DNA of 15,563 bases, taken from Gemmatimonadaceae bacterium. GTDB taxonomy: Bacteria; Gemmatimonadota; Gemmatimonadetes; Gemmatimonadales; Gemmatimonadaceae. Shown here piece after piece: positions 15,536 through 15,563 of this stretch. The translations under genes were made by a program, and so were the position numbers. The stretch is from the NCBI GenBank assembly GCA_013816695.1, contig JACDDZ010000015.1, positions 1 through 15,563 of the forward strand, given 5' to 3'. The notes under the pieces were generated by a model. The model worked only from the letters and a program-made list of their open reading frames with translations, was not told the DNA's origin and did no database searches. The stretch's first letter is position 1. Every line of letters starts with the position of its first letter.

Positions 15536-15563
15536 TGGACTTAAGCACTGGGTTTGTAGTGGT

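Noticed and set aside
1..15563. tRNA, rRNA, CRISPR, insertion sequence, phage or defence island
   Set aside because: No repeated units, transposase or integrase sequence, inverted ends or structured RNA were recognised by eye, and genes are packed with almost no free space.

Overview
The window is compact, moderately GC-rich chromosomal DNA from a diderm (outer-membrane) bacterium. An Omp85-type barrel, LolA, an outer-membrane-type lipoprotein, a long SMC and a TolB-like propeller joined to a BamA-like barrel together suggest a Gemmatimonadota-like organism. That placement is inference from gene content and style, not from a search. I see no RNA genes, mobile elements, CRISPR arrays or long repeats. 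Gaps between genes are at most about 25 bases; the longest stretch without a gene is the 69 bases at the right edge.

Plus-strand block (1-9780): the 3' part of a secreted propeller / outer-membrane barrel fusion; a lipoprotein with a propeller-like body and a C-terminal SPOR domain; a one-pass membrane protein with a degenerate tyrosine-kinase/ParA-like cytoplasmic domain and two periplasmic SPOR-like domains; full-length SMC; a type I-beta DAHP synthase; and a LolA-family lipoprotein carrier. The first four genes overlap or abut (76 nt overlap, 4 nt overlap, 0 nt gap), so two probable peptidoglycan-binding division-site proteins are translationally linked to the chromosome condensin.

Minus-strand block (15563 down to 9764): rpmE (L31), prfA (RF1), prmC (RF glutamine methyltransferase), a YlbF-family protein, tmk, an S41 C-terminal processing protease and a DUF2520 Rossmann protein. 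It reads as one operon from a possible promoter at the right edge. Several junctions are 4-nt overlaps (ATGA, or CTGA for rpmE/prfA). PrmC methylates the GGQ glutamine of RF1, so this pairing is functionally coherent. The two blocks converge and their last genes overlap by 17 nt, leaving no room for an intergenic terminator.

The points most worth attention are the SPOR-SPOR-SMC cassette with its P-loop-less kinase-like domain, and the evidence that prfA starts at a CTG codon inside the rpmE stop.
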